Below are positions 30,746 through 40,017 of a stretch of DNA of 64,000 bases, piece by piece. This stretch comes from an uncultured bacterium. Its GTDB lineage: Bacteria; Bacillota; Clostridia; Lachnospirales; Lachnospiraceae. The stretch covers positions 1-64,000 of the forward strand of contig CAMWUN010000014.1 of the NCBI GenBank assembly GCA_947177425.1, read 5' to 3'. The notes under the pieces were generated by a model. The model did no database searches. It had not been told where the DNA came from and saw only the letters and a list, made by a program, of their open reading frames with translations. The position numbers were made by a program, and so were the translations under genes. Positions within the stretch are counted from its first letter, which is position 1. Every line of letters begins with the position of its first letter.

Positions 30746-31885
30746 GTGGAAAATAAAAAGAGGAAAGCCGATTCCGGACATTTATTGAAAAAGGCGGCAG
30801 ATTACATAGGAAGGGATGTGAAATCCCAGAATGAATCGAAAAAGCTGATAGTGGTTATCAGACTTATGCTTATTTCTGTTATTATATATTTTACAATTAA
30901 CGGTATTTTTTGTATTCCGGAATGGAATTTAACAGTTATAATCTTTTATTGTATTTTTTTTGTTATATTTGCATGTTTATTTGCAATATCTTATATATAC
31001 AGAACCATTGTTACCTTATGGATGTTTAATGTTGGAATGATTATCTGGATCTGTTCCATTGTCCATCTGTTTGGCTGGAATATAGGCGTCCAGCATTTTA
31101 TAATGGTTTTGCTGATATTATATTTCTTTTCCAGTTACAGGCAGTATGCCGGCAAAATTTTATATGCAGTTTTTTTATGTGTACTGCGGATTATGCTGTT
31201 TTATATTTATCATTATAGAGAACCTTTGATTCCTTTATCGGCGGCAAAGGAAAATACATTGCAAATTATAAACACGATTACAATTTTTTTATGCATTTCC
31301 ATAATTGCTTTTATTTTCAGCAGGGACAGTCAGGAACTTGAAAGTAAGCTGGTGGATTATAATACACAGTTAGAGAAACAGGCCAACACCGATATGCTTA
31401 CAGGGTTATATAACAGAAGAAAAGCTTTGGAATATATGGAAATCCTTATTGGAAAGAAAAAATCTGCAGGATTGGGAGGACATAAAGATTATCAGGGATT
31501 CAGTCTTTGCATATGCGACATTGATTTTTTCAAGAAGGTTAATGATAATTACGGACATGATGCAGGGGATGAGGTTTTAAAAGGAATTGCTGCAATTTTT
31601 ATGGAAGAAATGAAGGATAAAACTTTTGCGGCAAGATGGGGTGGAGAAGAATTTCTTTTATTGTTTCCTGGACGCAATGGTGACAATGCATATGCGGAAC
31701 TTGAAAAAATACGAAGGAAAATAAAAGAAATGAAGATTAAAAAAGATAATACCGAAATTAGAGTGACAATGACATTTGGCCTTACAGAACATAATTTTAG
31801 CGACGATTTGGATAAAACAATCAAGGAAGCTGACAAAAAACTTTATTTAGGAAAAGAACAGGGAAGGGACAGGATTATTTACTAA
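30746..31885 (+). CDS. Membrane-bound diguanylate cyclase (GGDEF)
   Basis: 379 aa from GTG 30746, chosen because GGGAGG lies 5 nt upstream; the frame starts at 30701. Five or six transmembrane helices (about residues 35-190) precede a GGDEF domain: TDMLTGLYNRRKALEYM, CDIDFFKKVNDNYGHDAGDE, and the active-site variant RWGGEEFLLLF. The GGEEF motif is catalytically competent in known enzymes. It makes c-di-GMP; the HD-GYP protein near parB is a possible counterpart. No extracellular sensor domain is visible. Confidence 0.9.
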   Translation: MENKKRKADSGHLLKKAADYIGRDVKSQNESKKLIVVIRLMLISVIIYFTINGIFCIPEWNLTVIIFYCIFFVIFACLFAISYIYRTIVTLWMFNVGMIIWICSIVHLFGWNIGVQHFIMVLLILYFFSSYRQYAGKILYAVFLCVLRIMLFYIYHYREPLIPLSAAKENTLQIINTITIFLCISIIAFIFSRDSQELESKLVDYNTQLEKQANTDMLTGLYNRRKALEYMEILIGKKKSAGLGGHKDYQGFSLCICDIDFFKKVNDNYGHDAGDEVLKGIAAIFMEEMKDKTFAARWGGEEFLLLFPGRNGDNAYAELEKIRRKIKEMKIKKDNTEIRVTMTFGLTEHNFSDDLDKTIKEADKKLYLGKEQGRDRIIY

Positions 31886-32039
31886 TAGTGTTTGAAATAA
31901 GATTAACATATGGCATTTCCATATAAAGAAAACGTTAAGATTTATAAAAAACGGGAATTATCAGGGATTTTGAAGAATTTTATGTTATGATAGAAAAGGT
32001 TACATATAACAGTGATTTTTGGAAAGGCGTCTGATATTA

Positions 32040-33575
32040 TTGCAATTTAATCGATCAAAATTAAAAGAAAAAACATATGAAACACTGAAAGCAGTTTTCC
32101 CAATACTCGCAATTGTCCTTTTGTTGTGCTTTACAATTGCGCCGATTCCCCCCAGTATTTTAATGACTTTTCTGATTGGGGCGGTGTTGCTTATTATTGG
32201 TATGCTGCTTTTTAACGTTGGCGTGGAGTTGTCCATGACACCTATGGGCGAACGTGTAGGCACTATCATGACGAAGTCAAAGAAACTTATGATAATGATT
32301 TTGATTGGTTTTGTCATGGGCTTTATCATTACGATTTCGGAGCCGGATCTGCAGGTTCTTGCGCAGCAGGTACCTTCCATACCCAATATGGTTCTGATTC
32401 TGGCAGTGGCGGCAGGCGTGGGAGTCTTTCTGGTGATGGCGCTTTTACGTATGCTCTTTGGAATTGCACTACCCCATTTACTGGTAGTATTTTACGGGAT
32501 AGTTTTTATTCTGACACTTTTTGTACCGAAAGATTTTCTTGCCATTGCTTTTGACTCCGGGGGCGTTACTACAGGTCCCATGACAGTGCCTTTTATTATG
32601 GCTTTCGGTATCGGTGTTTCCGCAATCCGAAGCGATAAACATGCATCCGATGATAGTTTCGGCCTTGTTTCCCTCTGTTCCATCGGTCCTATCATGGCAG
32701 TGCTTATTCTGGGTATGATTTATAATCCCGCACAGAGTGAAAGTGTTTCGGATGCCATTCCTGTGGTTGACAATACGGTAGATTTATGGAGACTGTTCAC
32801 TCATGGTTTTCCTACTTATATGAAGGAGATGGCGCTGTCCTTACTTCCTATTGTATTTTTCTTCGGAATTTTCCAGTTAATTTCAAGGGAAATCAATAAA
32901 AGAACCCTGATTAAGATAGGCATTGGCCTTGTATATACTTATGTGGGCCTGGTTCTTTTTCTTACAGGGGTAAACGTAGGATTTATGCCGGCAGGAAACT
33001 ATTTGGGCCAGACCATAGCGGGACTTTCCTTTGCATGGATAATTATTCCTATCGGCATGATTATTGGATATTTTATCGTCCGCGCAGAGCCTGCTGTATT
33101 CGTCCTTACGAAACAGGTAGAGGAGATGACCTCCGGCGCCATTTCAGCCAAGGCCATGGAAACCAGTTTGTCCATCGGCGTATCAGTGTCGGTTGGTCTG
33201 GCTATGACAAGAGTCCTTACAGGTATATCCATTATGTGGCTGCTGCTTCCGGGATATGCAATTGCCCTTATGCTTACCTTTTTTGTTCCTAAGATTTTTA
33301 CTGCTATTGCTTTTGACTCGGGCGGTGTGGCATCCGGTCCCATGACGGCTACGTTTCTTCTTCCTTTTGCCATGGGAGCCTGTGGGGCTATCGGAGGAAA
33401 TATTATTACAGATGCATTCGGCATTATTGCCATGGTGGCAATGACGCCTCTTATTACCATTCAGGTGATGGGCATGGTATTCAAACTGAAAGAAATCAGG
33501 CTGCGCCAGAAAGCCTTTGACACAAGTTATGTATCTTTGGAAAACTTCGGAGACATGGAAATTATCGAATTATAG
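32040..33575 (+). CDS. DUF1538 domain membrane protein, internally duplicated
   Basis: 511 aa from TTG 32040 (the frame opens at TTG 32019; AAAGG is 12 nt before 32040). Around 12 transmembrane segments in two homologous halves. The repeat core is IAFDSGGVTTGPMTVPF near residue 168 and IAFDSGGVASGPMTATF near 423, each followed by a glycine-rich helix and a second membrane stretch. The function of DUF1538 is unknown. The duplicated, inverted-looking layout and polar FDSGG loops suggest a transporter. It is directly followed (14 bp) by a P-II-like gene. Confidence 0.82.
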   Translation: MQFNRSKLKEKTYETLKAVFPILAIVLLLCFTIAPIPPSILMTFLIGAVLLIIGMLLFNVGVELSMTPMGERVGTIMTKSKKLMIMILIGFVMGFIITISEPDLQVLAQQVPSIPNMVLILAVAAGVGVFLVMALLRMLFGIALPHLLVVFYGIVFILTLFVPKDFLAIAFDSGGVTTGPMTVPFIMAFGIGVSAIRSDKHASDDSFGLVSLCSIGPIMAVLILGMIYNPAQSESVSDAIPVVDNTVDLWRLFTHGFPTYMKEMALSLLPIVFFFGIFQLISREINKRTLIKIGIGLVYTYVGLVLFLTGVNVGFMPAGNYLGQTIAGLSFAWIIIPIGMIIGYFIVRAEPAVFVLTKQVEEMTSGAISAKAMETSLSIGVSVSVGLAMTRVLTGISIMWLLLPGYAIALMLTFFVPKIFTAIAFDSGGVASGPMTATFLLPFAMGACGAIGGNIITDAFGIIAMVAMTPLITIQVMGMVFKLKEIRLRQKAFDTSYVSLENFGDMEIIEL

Positions 33576-33589
33576 AAGTGGGATGACAT

Positions 33590-34267
33590 ATGGGCAGATT
33601 ATATGCAATGATAACAATTGTTGACAGGAAAGTTGGAAAAAAATATCTGGAATTATACCAGAAGAATGAACAGCATGTGAGTTTTGCAAGCCTGGGGGCA
33701 GGTACGGCATCCAGTGACATACTGGATTATCTGGGTCTGGATGCAGCAGAAAAGCTGGTAGTTTTTTCCATACAGGAAGAAGGAAGCTGGTTTCATATCA
33801 AAAAGCAGTTGCAGCAGAAATTAAAGATAGATGCGCCTGGAGGAGGAATTGCTTTTATTGTTCCCCTAAGCAGTATTGGCGGAAAAAAGGCGCTTCAGTT
33901 TTTGCTGGAAAGCCGGGATTATCAGAAAGAGGAGGAATCTGCCTTGAAGGATACAGTACATGAACTTGTCATTGTAATTGCAAATCAGGGAAATATAGAA
34001 TTGATTATGGATGCTGCCAGAGGAGCCGGCGCTTACGGCGGAACAGTGATTCATGCAAGGGGAACGGGTATGGAGCAGGCCGAAAAATTTCTGGGCGTGT
34101 CCATAGCTGCCGAAAAAGAAATGATTTTTATTGTTACAAAGAAAGAACAGAAGAACAGTATTATGAAAGCCATCATGGAAAAAGCGGGAATGGAAAGCAG
34201 CGCCAAATCCATTGTCTTTTCCCTTCCCGTAACAGATACGGCAGGTCTTAGATTAATAGAGGATTAG
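33590..34267 (+). CDS. Tandem P-II-like regulatory protein
   Basis: 225 aa, two P-II-like halves. The C-terminal half carries GAYGGTVIHARGTG (about residue 146-159), matching the P-II signature region. The N-terminal half has FASLGAGTASSDILDYLG in the same structural place, and GGGIAFIVPLSSIGG. P-II proteins bind nucleotides and control transporters or enzymes. Coupling with the DUF1538 membrane protein suggests it gates that protein; this is inference. The stop codon lies within a terminator stem shared with the convergent xth gene. Confidence 0.78.
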   Translation: MGRLYAMITIVDRKVGKKYLELYQKNEQHVSFASLGAGTASSDILDYLGLDAAEKLVVFSIQEEGSWFHIKKQLQQKLKIDAPGGGIAFIVPLSSIGGKKALQFLLESRDYQKEEESALKDTVHELVIVIANQGNIELIMDAARGAGAYGGTVIHARGTGMEQAEKFLGVSIAAEKEMIFIVTKKEQKNSIMKAIMEKAGMESSAKSIVFSLPVTDTAGLRLIED

Positions 34268-34287
34268 CTTTAAGCTAATCCTCTATT
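34255..34287. terminator. Bidirectional terminator spanning two stop codons
   Basis: AATAGAGGATTAGCTT, one unpaired T, then the mirror arm ending AATCCTCTATT: a 16-bp inverted repeat. Each arm contains the last three codons and stop (Ile-Glu-Asp-stop) of one of the two convergent genes. Confidence 0.85.
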
Positions 34288-35033
34288 ATTAACCCTACAG
34301 GGCAATGGTCTGAACCAAATACATCTTTATAGATAAGGGCTTCCCTGAGGGAATTATCTAAGGATTCTGATGAAAGGAAGTAGTCGATGCGCCATCCGGC
34401 ATTTTTTTCTCTTGCCTTAAAGCGGTAAGACCACCAGGAATAGGCTCCCTCCAAATCGGGATAAAAATACCGGAAAGTATCGGTAAATCCCGATTCCAGA
34501 AGGATTGTCATTTTGTCCCTTTCCTGGTCGGTAAATCCGGCGTTTTTACGGTTTGTCTTTGGATTTTTCAGGTCAATTTCCCTGTGGGCTACATTTAAAT
34601 CCCCACACAGGATGACAGGTTTGTTTTCCTCTAGTTTTTTTAGAAAAATGCGGAAATCATCTTCCCATTCCATCCGGTAGTCAAGCCTTTTTAATTCATC
34701 CTGGGAATTTGGGGTATAAACAGTAATCATATAGAAAGAATCAAATTCCAGCGTAATAACCCTTCCTTCATGGTCGTGCTTTTCCATGCCAATTCCGTAG
34801 GAAACAGATAAAGGTTCTTCTTTCGAGAAAACAGCCGTCCCGGAATATCCCTTTTTTTCCGCATAATTCCAATATTGATGATAACCGGGCAAGTCCAGTG
34901 CAATCTGCCCCTGCTGGAGTTTTGTCTCCTGTAAACAGAAAATATCTGCGTCAATTTCATGAAAGAATGTAAGAAAGCCTTTCTCCATGCAGGCGCGCAG
35001 GCCGTTTACATTCCAGGAAATTAATTTTTTCAT
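34275..35033 (-). CDS. xth: Exodeoxyribonuclease III
   Basis: 252 aa from ATG 35033, which has AAAGGA 8 nt upstream. AP endonuclease/exonuclease fold: [39 protein letters not shown] and the C-terminal GSDHCPVGL. It incises abasic sites in base-excision repair. Single gene, convergent with the P-II-like gene. Confidence 0.95.
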   Translation of the reverse strand: MKKLISWNVNGLRACMEKGFLTFFHEIDADIFCLQETKLQQGQIALDLPGYHQYWNYAEKKGYSGTAVFSKEEPLSVSYGIGMEKHDHEGRVITLEFDSFYMITVYTPNSQDELKRLDYRMEWEDDFRIFLKKLEENKPVILCGDLNVAHREIDLKNPKTNRKNAGFTDQERDKMTILLESGFTDTFRYFYPDLEGAYSWWSYRFKAREKNAGWRIDYFLSSESLDNSLREALIYKDVFGSDHCPVGLIIED

Positions 35034-35111
35034 AATAACTGTCCTTTCCAAACGATAATATATAACCCCTATTATACCCACAGGGCGTTTGAAAGACAAG
35101 CTTTTAAAACA

Positions 35112-35137
35112 GCTTATGACTGCGCTTATGACTGCGC
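35112..35137. repeat. Tandem 12-bp repeat
   Basis: GCTTATGACTGC occurs twice head to tail, followed by GC. It lies between xth and the DUF4358 gene. Function unknown; probably a slippage product. Confidence 0.6.
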
Positions 35138-35182
35138 AAATATCTGTAACAGTGGAGGTATGAACCCTTAAGGGGCCATTTT

Positions 35183-35800
35183 TCAGTCACCCTGCAGTAT
35201 CCGTTTTTCTATAATATCCAAAGCGCGTTCATTTTCCTGCTGGCAATAGGATATCATTTCATCTTCTCCTTTATTTTCAAGTGAAGTGATATCTGCGCCT
35301 AACTGAACATAGCAGATATAGTTATTAATGGTTTCTATTCTCGACGCAAAGACTTTGGCTTTATTCTGGGGCTGCTGCTCATAAATTTTAAGTAAAACTT
35401 CCCGGTATTCATTTAGATAGTTTTCTATTTTTTCGCTCTGTCCATCCTTTGCCTTAACCAATATCATCATGTCAATGCCAGCTTCCGTATGCTGGTATTC
35501 AGCCAGGAAAGACTCATACATATCATCGGAAATTCCTGTACGTTCGGCTAACTCTTCAGAGGTAAGCAGTGTGTCCGGCCAGTAATTTTCGCCTAATATG
35601 TCCACTACGGCATCCTTATATTCATCCATGGGTCCTGCAATCCTGTATTTACTTCCTACCTGTATGGTATTGACGGCGTCTTCCTGCCCGTTTCCTTCCC
35701 TGTTATAAGCCTGGTTTTGGCCTGTACTGCTGTTTTCCACGCATCCTGTGATTAATAGGGCTGTGCAGGCAATTACTTTAAAAAAAATATGTTTTTTCAT
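35183..35800 (-). CDS. DUF4358 family lipoprotein
   Basis: 205 aa. Signal peptide with lipobox (LLITGC, cysteine at 20), then a Gln/Asn/Gly-rich linker and a C-terminal domain with [20 protein letters not shown] and [20 protein letters not shown], as in DUF4358. The family is often encoded beside MBOAT acyltransferases in Lachnospiraceae, as here on the opposite strand (divergent, about 200 bp apart). Role unknown. Confidence 0.75.
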   Translation of the reverse strand: MKKHIFFKVIACTALLITGCVENSSTGQNQAYNREGNGQEDAVNTIQVGSKYRIAGPMDEYKDAVVDILGENYWPDTLLTSEELAERTGISDDMYESFLAEYQHTEAGIDMMILVKAKDGQSEKIENYLNEYREVLLKIYEQQPQNKAKVFASRIETINNYICYVQLGADITSLENKGEDEMISYCQQENERALDIIEKRILQGD

Positions 35801-35841
35801 AATTTATCCTCCTTTTGAAAAAATAAATAGGTGAATAGGAA

Positions 35842-35877
35842 GTTGCTATGAGCGGTCTTTAGACCGTGAATAGTAAC
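35842..35877. repeat. Long imperfect palindrome in the MBOAT leader
   Basis: GTTGCTAT, a 3-nt bulge, CGGTCT, TT, AGACCG, a 3-nt bulge, then ATAGTAAC. It forms a two-tier hairpin with one G-T pair. It sits about 120 bp before the MBOAT start. It looks like a member of a dispersed intergenic repeat or a structured leader; there is no T-run. Confidence 0.55.
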
Positions 35878-35996
35878 AATAGGAAAAGTAAATCTTTTAC
35901 TAAGTGTTTCCATGTATTAGACAAAATATGTAAGAATATGTTAAGATGTCCCTACGGGCAGAATATTGGATGCCTGAAATTATATGGAGAAATATT

Positions 35997-37493
35997 ATGC
36001 TGTTTAATTCTTATATTTTTATTTTTTTATTTTTACCTCTCACACTGGCAGGGTGGTATTTATTAAATCATATGAAGGCTTATGAAGCTGCCAAGTTTTT
36101 TCTGGCAGGTATGTCACTTTGGTTTTATGGGTACTTTAACAAATATTATCTGGCAGTTATCGTTGCCAGTATTCTGGGAAACTATCTGCTCAGTTATCTT
36201 CTGAAAATTTTTTCTTCCAGAACTTTTGCACGTTTAGGGCTTTTATGCGGTCTGCTGCTTAATCTTGGACTTTTGTTTTATTTTAAATATTATGATTTTT
36301 TCTTTGAAAATATAAATATTTTCTTTCATACAAACTTTACATTAAAAAATATCCTGCTGCCGCTGGGCATTAGTTTTTTTACCTTTCAGCAGCTTTCTTT
36401 TATTATTGACAGATGCAGGGGAAAAGCAGATCATTATTCTTTTGCCAGTTATCTCACCTTTGTGACTTTTTTTCCACAATTGATTGCCGGGCCGATTGTG
36501 CTGTATAAGGAAATGATGCCCCAGTTTGAAGATGAATCGAAACGCAGATTCCAGTCTGAAAACTTTGCAAAAGGGATAGTGTTTTTTACCCTGGGACTTG
36601 GAAAAAAGGTACTGCTGGCGGATATGCTGGCGCTGCCTGTAAACTATGGATTTGAACAGACACTTTTTCTTGATACCTCTTCCACGCTTCTGGTCATACT
36701 TGCTTATACTTTTGAGATTTATTTTGATTTCAGCGGATACAGTGATATGGCTGTAGGGCTTGGGAAAATGTTTAATATAGACCTTCCTGTTAACTTTAAC
36801 TCCCCTTACAAAGCATGTTCTGTAAAAGAGTTATGGCAGAGGTGGCATATGACTTTGTCAAGATTTTTTATTCAGTATGTTTATATTCCTTTGGGAGGCA
36901 GCAGGAAAGGGAAAATGAGAACGATACTGAATACTTTCATGGTCTTTTTTTTAAGCGGTCTCTGGCATGGGGCTAACTGGACTTATATTGCCTGGGGTAC
37001 CATGCAGGGGCTTCTGGTAATTTGGGATAATCTTGGAATCATAGGAGTAAAAGGAAGTAACGGTAAATCTTCTGCAAAAATTCAGATTCCAGGATGGATG
37101 GGCTGGTTTTTTACTTTCAGCTTCTTTAATCTGTCTCTGTTCTTTTTCAGAAGTGATAATATGACAAATGCTTTCCAGATGTTTAAAAATATTCTTGCAT
37201 TTAAGAATACAGGATATATCTATAAAGTGGCGGCTATGATGGATATACCGGAATTTTATTTAATCAAACAGGTAATTAATCTTACGGCGCCGGAAATACT
37301 GACCTTTGCTTATCTGGCAGTGTTTCTTATACTTCTGGCAATAAGCGCATTTATCTTGACCAGAAGAAATACATGGGAGATTGTTGCAGAACATCCATTA
37401 AATACAAAATTATGCCTGTGGGTGACAGTGATTTTCGTCTGGTCGGTGATTTCTTTTTCACAGGTCAGCACATTTATATATTTTAATTTTTAA
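35997..37493 (+). CDS. MBOAT family O-acyltransferase (AlgI/DltB-like)
   Basis: 498 aa from ATG 35997 (MLFNSYIFIFLFLPLTL), which has GGAG upstream; the frame extends to 35946. Multi-pass membrane protein with SFFTFQQLSFIIDRCRGK, FPQLIAGPIVLY, DFSGYSDMAVGLGKMFNI, VKELWQRWHMTLSRF and the catalytic histidine in GLWHGANWTYIAWG. Such proteins move acyl groups across the membrane to extracellular polymers. The next gene encodes an SGNH-like partner, as in AlgI-AlgJ/X systems. Confidence 0.92.
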   Translation: MLFNSYIFIFLFLPLTLAGWYLLNHMKAYEAAKFFLAGMSLWFYGYFNKYYLAVIVASILGNYLLSYLLKIFSSRTFARLGLLCGLLLNLGLLFYFKYYDFFFENINIFFHTNFTLKNILLPLGISFFTFQQLSFIIDRCRGKADHYSFASYLTFVTFFPQLIAGPIVLYKEMMPQFEDESKRRFQSENFAKGIVFFTLGLGKKVLLADMLALPVNYGFEQTLFLDTSSTLLVILAYTFEIYFDFSGYSDMAVGLGKMFNIDLPVNFNSPYKACSVKELWQRWHMTLSRFFIQYVYIPLGGSRKGKMRTILNTFMVFFLSGLWHGANWTYIAWGTMQGLLVIWDNLGIIGVKGSNGKSSAKIQIPGWMGWFFTFSFFNLSLFFFRSDNMTNAFQMFKNILAFKNTGYIYKVAAMMDIPEFYLIKQVINLTAPEILTFAYLAVFLILLAISAFILTRRNTWEIVAEHPLNTKLCLWVTVIFVWSVISFSQVSTFIYFNF

Positions 37494-37541
37494 CCGGTAA
37501 ACTGGCTTGAAAAGTGTTACATTGTCCGATAGGAGTTTATT

Positions 37542-38618
37542 ATGCCAAATAAATTTATAAAACAGTTTTTTATAAGCAGCGGAGTTCTGTTACTGCTCTG
37601 TGTTCTGGCAGTGGTTATTTTTGATCCTTTCTTCCAGTACCACAAACCCCTTCCAGGGCTTAAGGCAGTTCTTACGGATAAGGAGTACCAGTGCACAGGA
37701 TCTCTTAAGACTTTTGATTATGACAGTGTGATTGCAGGTTCTTCTGTTGCTGAAAATTATAATAACGGATGGTTTGACCAGGGATTTGGATGCCGTTCCG
37801 TCAAAGCAATCCGCTCATATGGGGCAACTGCAGATTTATGTTATTTGCTGGATATTGCTTTTTCACATCAGAATATCAAATATGTTTTTTATAATCTGGA
37901 TCCTTCCGCTCTGGTTGCAGACCCGGAAACAACTTATGAAATGACAGGCTGTCCCATGTATTTATATGATGATAATTATGTAAATGACATTGAATACTGG
38001 CTTAATAAAGGGGTATTAATGGAAAAGATTCCTTATCTTATTGCTAATTCCCTGATAGGCGGCTATGATGAAAATGAATCCTATAATTGGGCACAGTGGA
38101 AAGAATTTAATTCGGATATGGCTCTTGGGCTTTATATCCGTAAACCTTCCGTGTCAGAAATGAAACCGGAAAATTACTATGAAGATGTATTAAGGCAAAA
38201 TCTGGCCCTTTTGACGGAACGGATAGAAAAGTATCCTGATACCTGCTTTTATGTGTTTATTCCCCCTTATTCCATGCTCTGGTGGGACAATATATTCCGG
38301 GACGGGGATACGGAAGCTTACCTGTATAATTTAGAGCAGGCAATGGAGACGCTGCTTTCATACGAAAATGTCAAACTGTTTTATTTTCAAAATGACAGGG
38401 AAGTTATCACGAATCTGGAAAATTATATGGATATCCTGCATTTTTCACCGGATATCAACCACTATATATGTGACAGCCTGATAAATGGGAAACACCAGAT
38501 TCTTAAGAATAATTATAAAGAAAATATCCGTGATATGAAAACGCTGGCTTATGAAATTACGGACAAACTGATTAAACCCTATGAGGACAGGATTAAAGTG
38601 GATATTTATGATAACTGA
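37542..38618 (+). CDS. Membrane-anchored SGNH-like acyltransferase partner
   Basis: 358 aa. One N-terminal membrane segment (about 9-28), then an extracellular domain. It shows VIAGSSVAENYNN near residues 63-75 (serine nucleophile motif of SGNH hydrolases and DltD/AlgJ) and DILHFSPDINHY near 298-309 (Asp-x-x-His). It probably completes transfer of acetyl groups from the MBOAT protein to a cell-surface glycan. The polymer target is unknown. Confidence 0.75.
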   Translation: MPNKFIKQFFISSGVLLLLCVLAVVIFDPFFQYHKPLPGLKAVLTDKEYQCTGSLKTFDYDSVIAGSSVAENYNNGWFDQGFGCRSVKAIRSYGATADLCYLLDIAFSHQNIKYVFYNLDPSALVADPETTYEMTGCPMYLYDDNYVNDIEYWLNKGVLMEKIPYLIANSLIGGYDENESYNWAQWKEFNSDMALGLYIRKPSVSEMKPENYYEDVLRQNLALLTERIEKYPDTCFYVFIPPYSMLWWDNIFRDGDTEAYLYNLEQAMETLLSYENVKLFYFQNDREVITNLENYMDILHFSPDINHYICDSLINGKHQILKNNYKENIRDMKTLAYEITDKLIKPYEDRIKVDIYDN

Positions 38619-38623
38619 CAGAT

Positions 38624-38899
38624 TTAAACCACATGAAAGGTCATTAGAATTGCCCAGATATAAGGAGCTCCAAATACATTCAGGGATTTCGGCCCTTTTA
38701 CCTTATCAGGGTCAGCTTTCAGTTTTCCTAAAGCCTGTTCAAAGGTGGCTTTGGTAATGGATTTGGAACGTCTGTCCACGAAAATCTCACCGCCCTTTAC
38801 AGTATATGTGAAGGGCAGTTTTTTTATTGTATAAAAGGTTTCTCCCTGATGTTCATTTAGCAATGTCCAGAGATCGTCTATAGTAATTTTTGTATTCAT
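38624..38899 (-). CDS. Conserved small protein of unknown function
   Basis: 91 aa from ATG 38899 (GTG 38905 is an alternative). No signal peptide. Contains GETFYTIKKLPFTYTVKGGE, IFVDRRSKSITKATFEQAL and a C-terminal GPKSLNVFGAPYIWAIL. I have a general memory of such proteins in Lachnospiraceae but no functional name. Ends 6 bp from the converging SGNH gene and follows murG by 9-15 bp on the same strand. Confidence 0.65.
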   Translation of the reverse strand: MNTKITIDDLWTLLNEHQGETFYTIKKLPFTYTVKGGEIFVDRRSKSITKATFEQALGKLKADPDKVKGPKSLNVFGAPYIWAILMTFHVV

Positions 38900-38914
38900 A
38901 CTCACAGTTTCCTG

Positions 38915-40000
38915 TCAGCCTAAGGCTGCTTCTTCAATCAGTTTCAAAATAGTTTTAATGGATCCCAACTGGTTGCTTCTGTTCATGGCGTCAATATAAA
39001 CCTGCCTTGAACAGTATAACTCCATAACCTTTTCCACAAGCAGGTCAGGGGAAAGATAATCGTCATCAATCATCATGGAAAATCCCTGGGATTCAAAGGA
39101 TTTTGCATTTAAAATCTGATCGCCGCGGCTGCTGTTTGCCGACAGGGGGACAAGCAGATTCGGTTTTTTCAGGGACAGAAGTTCACAGATAGAATTTGCG
39201 CCTGCCCGCGAAATGACCACATCGGCAAGGGCAAATAAATCTTTTAATTCCGATTTGACATATTCAAACTGTATATATCCTTCTGTATGGAGAAGCATAT
39301 TGTCTATTTTATCTTTGCCGCAGATATGAACAACCTGAAAGTCTATTAAAAGCCTGGGAAGAGCTTCCCGGACAGCCTTATTGATGGAAGCAGCCCCAAG
39401 ACTGCCGCCGATTACCATGATAACAGGTTTGTTTGCGGTAAAACCGCAGATATCAAGGGCTGCTATTTTGTCGCCTTTTGTCAGTTCCTCACGGATAGGG
39501 GAGCCGGTCAGTACGGCTTTCTCTTTTGGGAGCATAGCCAGAGTTTCGGGAAAATTACAGCATATTTTCCGTGCGGCTGAAATACACAGCTTATTGGCAA
39601 GTCCTGGTGTCATGTCGGATTCGTGGATAATACAGGGAATGTGCAGGGAAGCGGCGGCCCTTACCACCGGGACACTGACAAATCCTCCCTTGGAAAAGAC
39701 CACATCCGGCCTTATTTTTTTGAGATATTTCCTTGCTTCTCCAAATCCTTTTAGTACCCGGAAAGGATCGGTAAAATTTTTGATATCCAGATACCGCCTG
39801 AATTTACCTGTGGAAATTCCATAATAAGGAATATCAAAATCGGTAATTAACTTTTTTTCAATCCCGTCATAAGAACCAATATAGGAAATCTCATATCCTG
39901 CCCTTTTAAGGGATGGAAACAGGGCGATATTAGGCGTTACATGACCCGCAGTTCCTCCTCCTGTGAGGACAATTTTTTTGGTTGCTTTTAAATCGCTCAT
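38915..40000 (-). CDS. murG: UDP-GlcNAc:lipid I GlcNAc transferase, MurG2-type
   Basis: 361 aa from ATG 40000, with GGAGG upstream. GT28 fold: VLTGGGTAGHVTPNIALFPS, FSKGGFVSVPVVRAA, IHESDMTPGLANKL, GGSLGAASINKAVREAL and SRAGANSICELL. It makes lipid II from lipid I. The HESDMTPG segment replaces the HEQNAxPG of canonical MurG and is typical of the second-type MurG of some Firmicutes. It stands apart from any dcw cluster, overlapping the TSCPD gene upstream region. Confidence 0.88.
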   Translation of the reverse strand: MSDLKATKKIVLTGGGTAGHVTPNIALFPSLKRAGYEISYIGSYDGIEKKLITDFDIPYYGISTGKFRRYLDIKNFTDPFRVLKGFGEARKYLKKIRPDVVFSKGGFVSVPVVRAAASLHIPCIIHESDMTPGLANKLCISAARKICCNFPETLAMLPKEKAVLTGSPIREELTKGDKIAALDICGFTANKPVIMVIGGSLGAASINKAVREALPRLLIDFQVVHICGKDKIDNMLLHTEGYIQFEYVKSELKDLFALADVVISRAGANSICELLSLKKPNLLVPLSANSSRGDQILNAKSFESQGFSMMIDDDYLSPDLLVEKVMELYCSRQVYIDAMNRSNQLGSIKTILKLIEEAALG

Positions 40001-40017
40001 ACAGGGAGCCTCCAGTT

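Noticed and set aside
35866-36066. 66-codon frame ahead of the MBOAT gene
   Set aside because: It overlaps the palindrome and the true MBOAT start in another frame and has no ribosome binding site.
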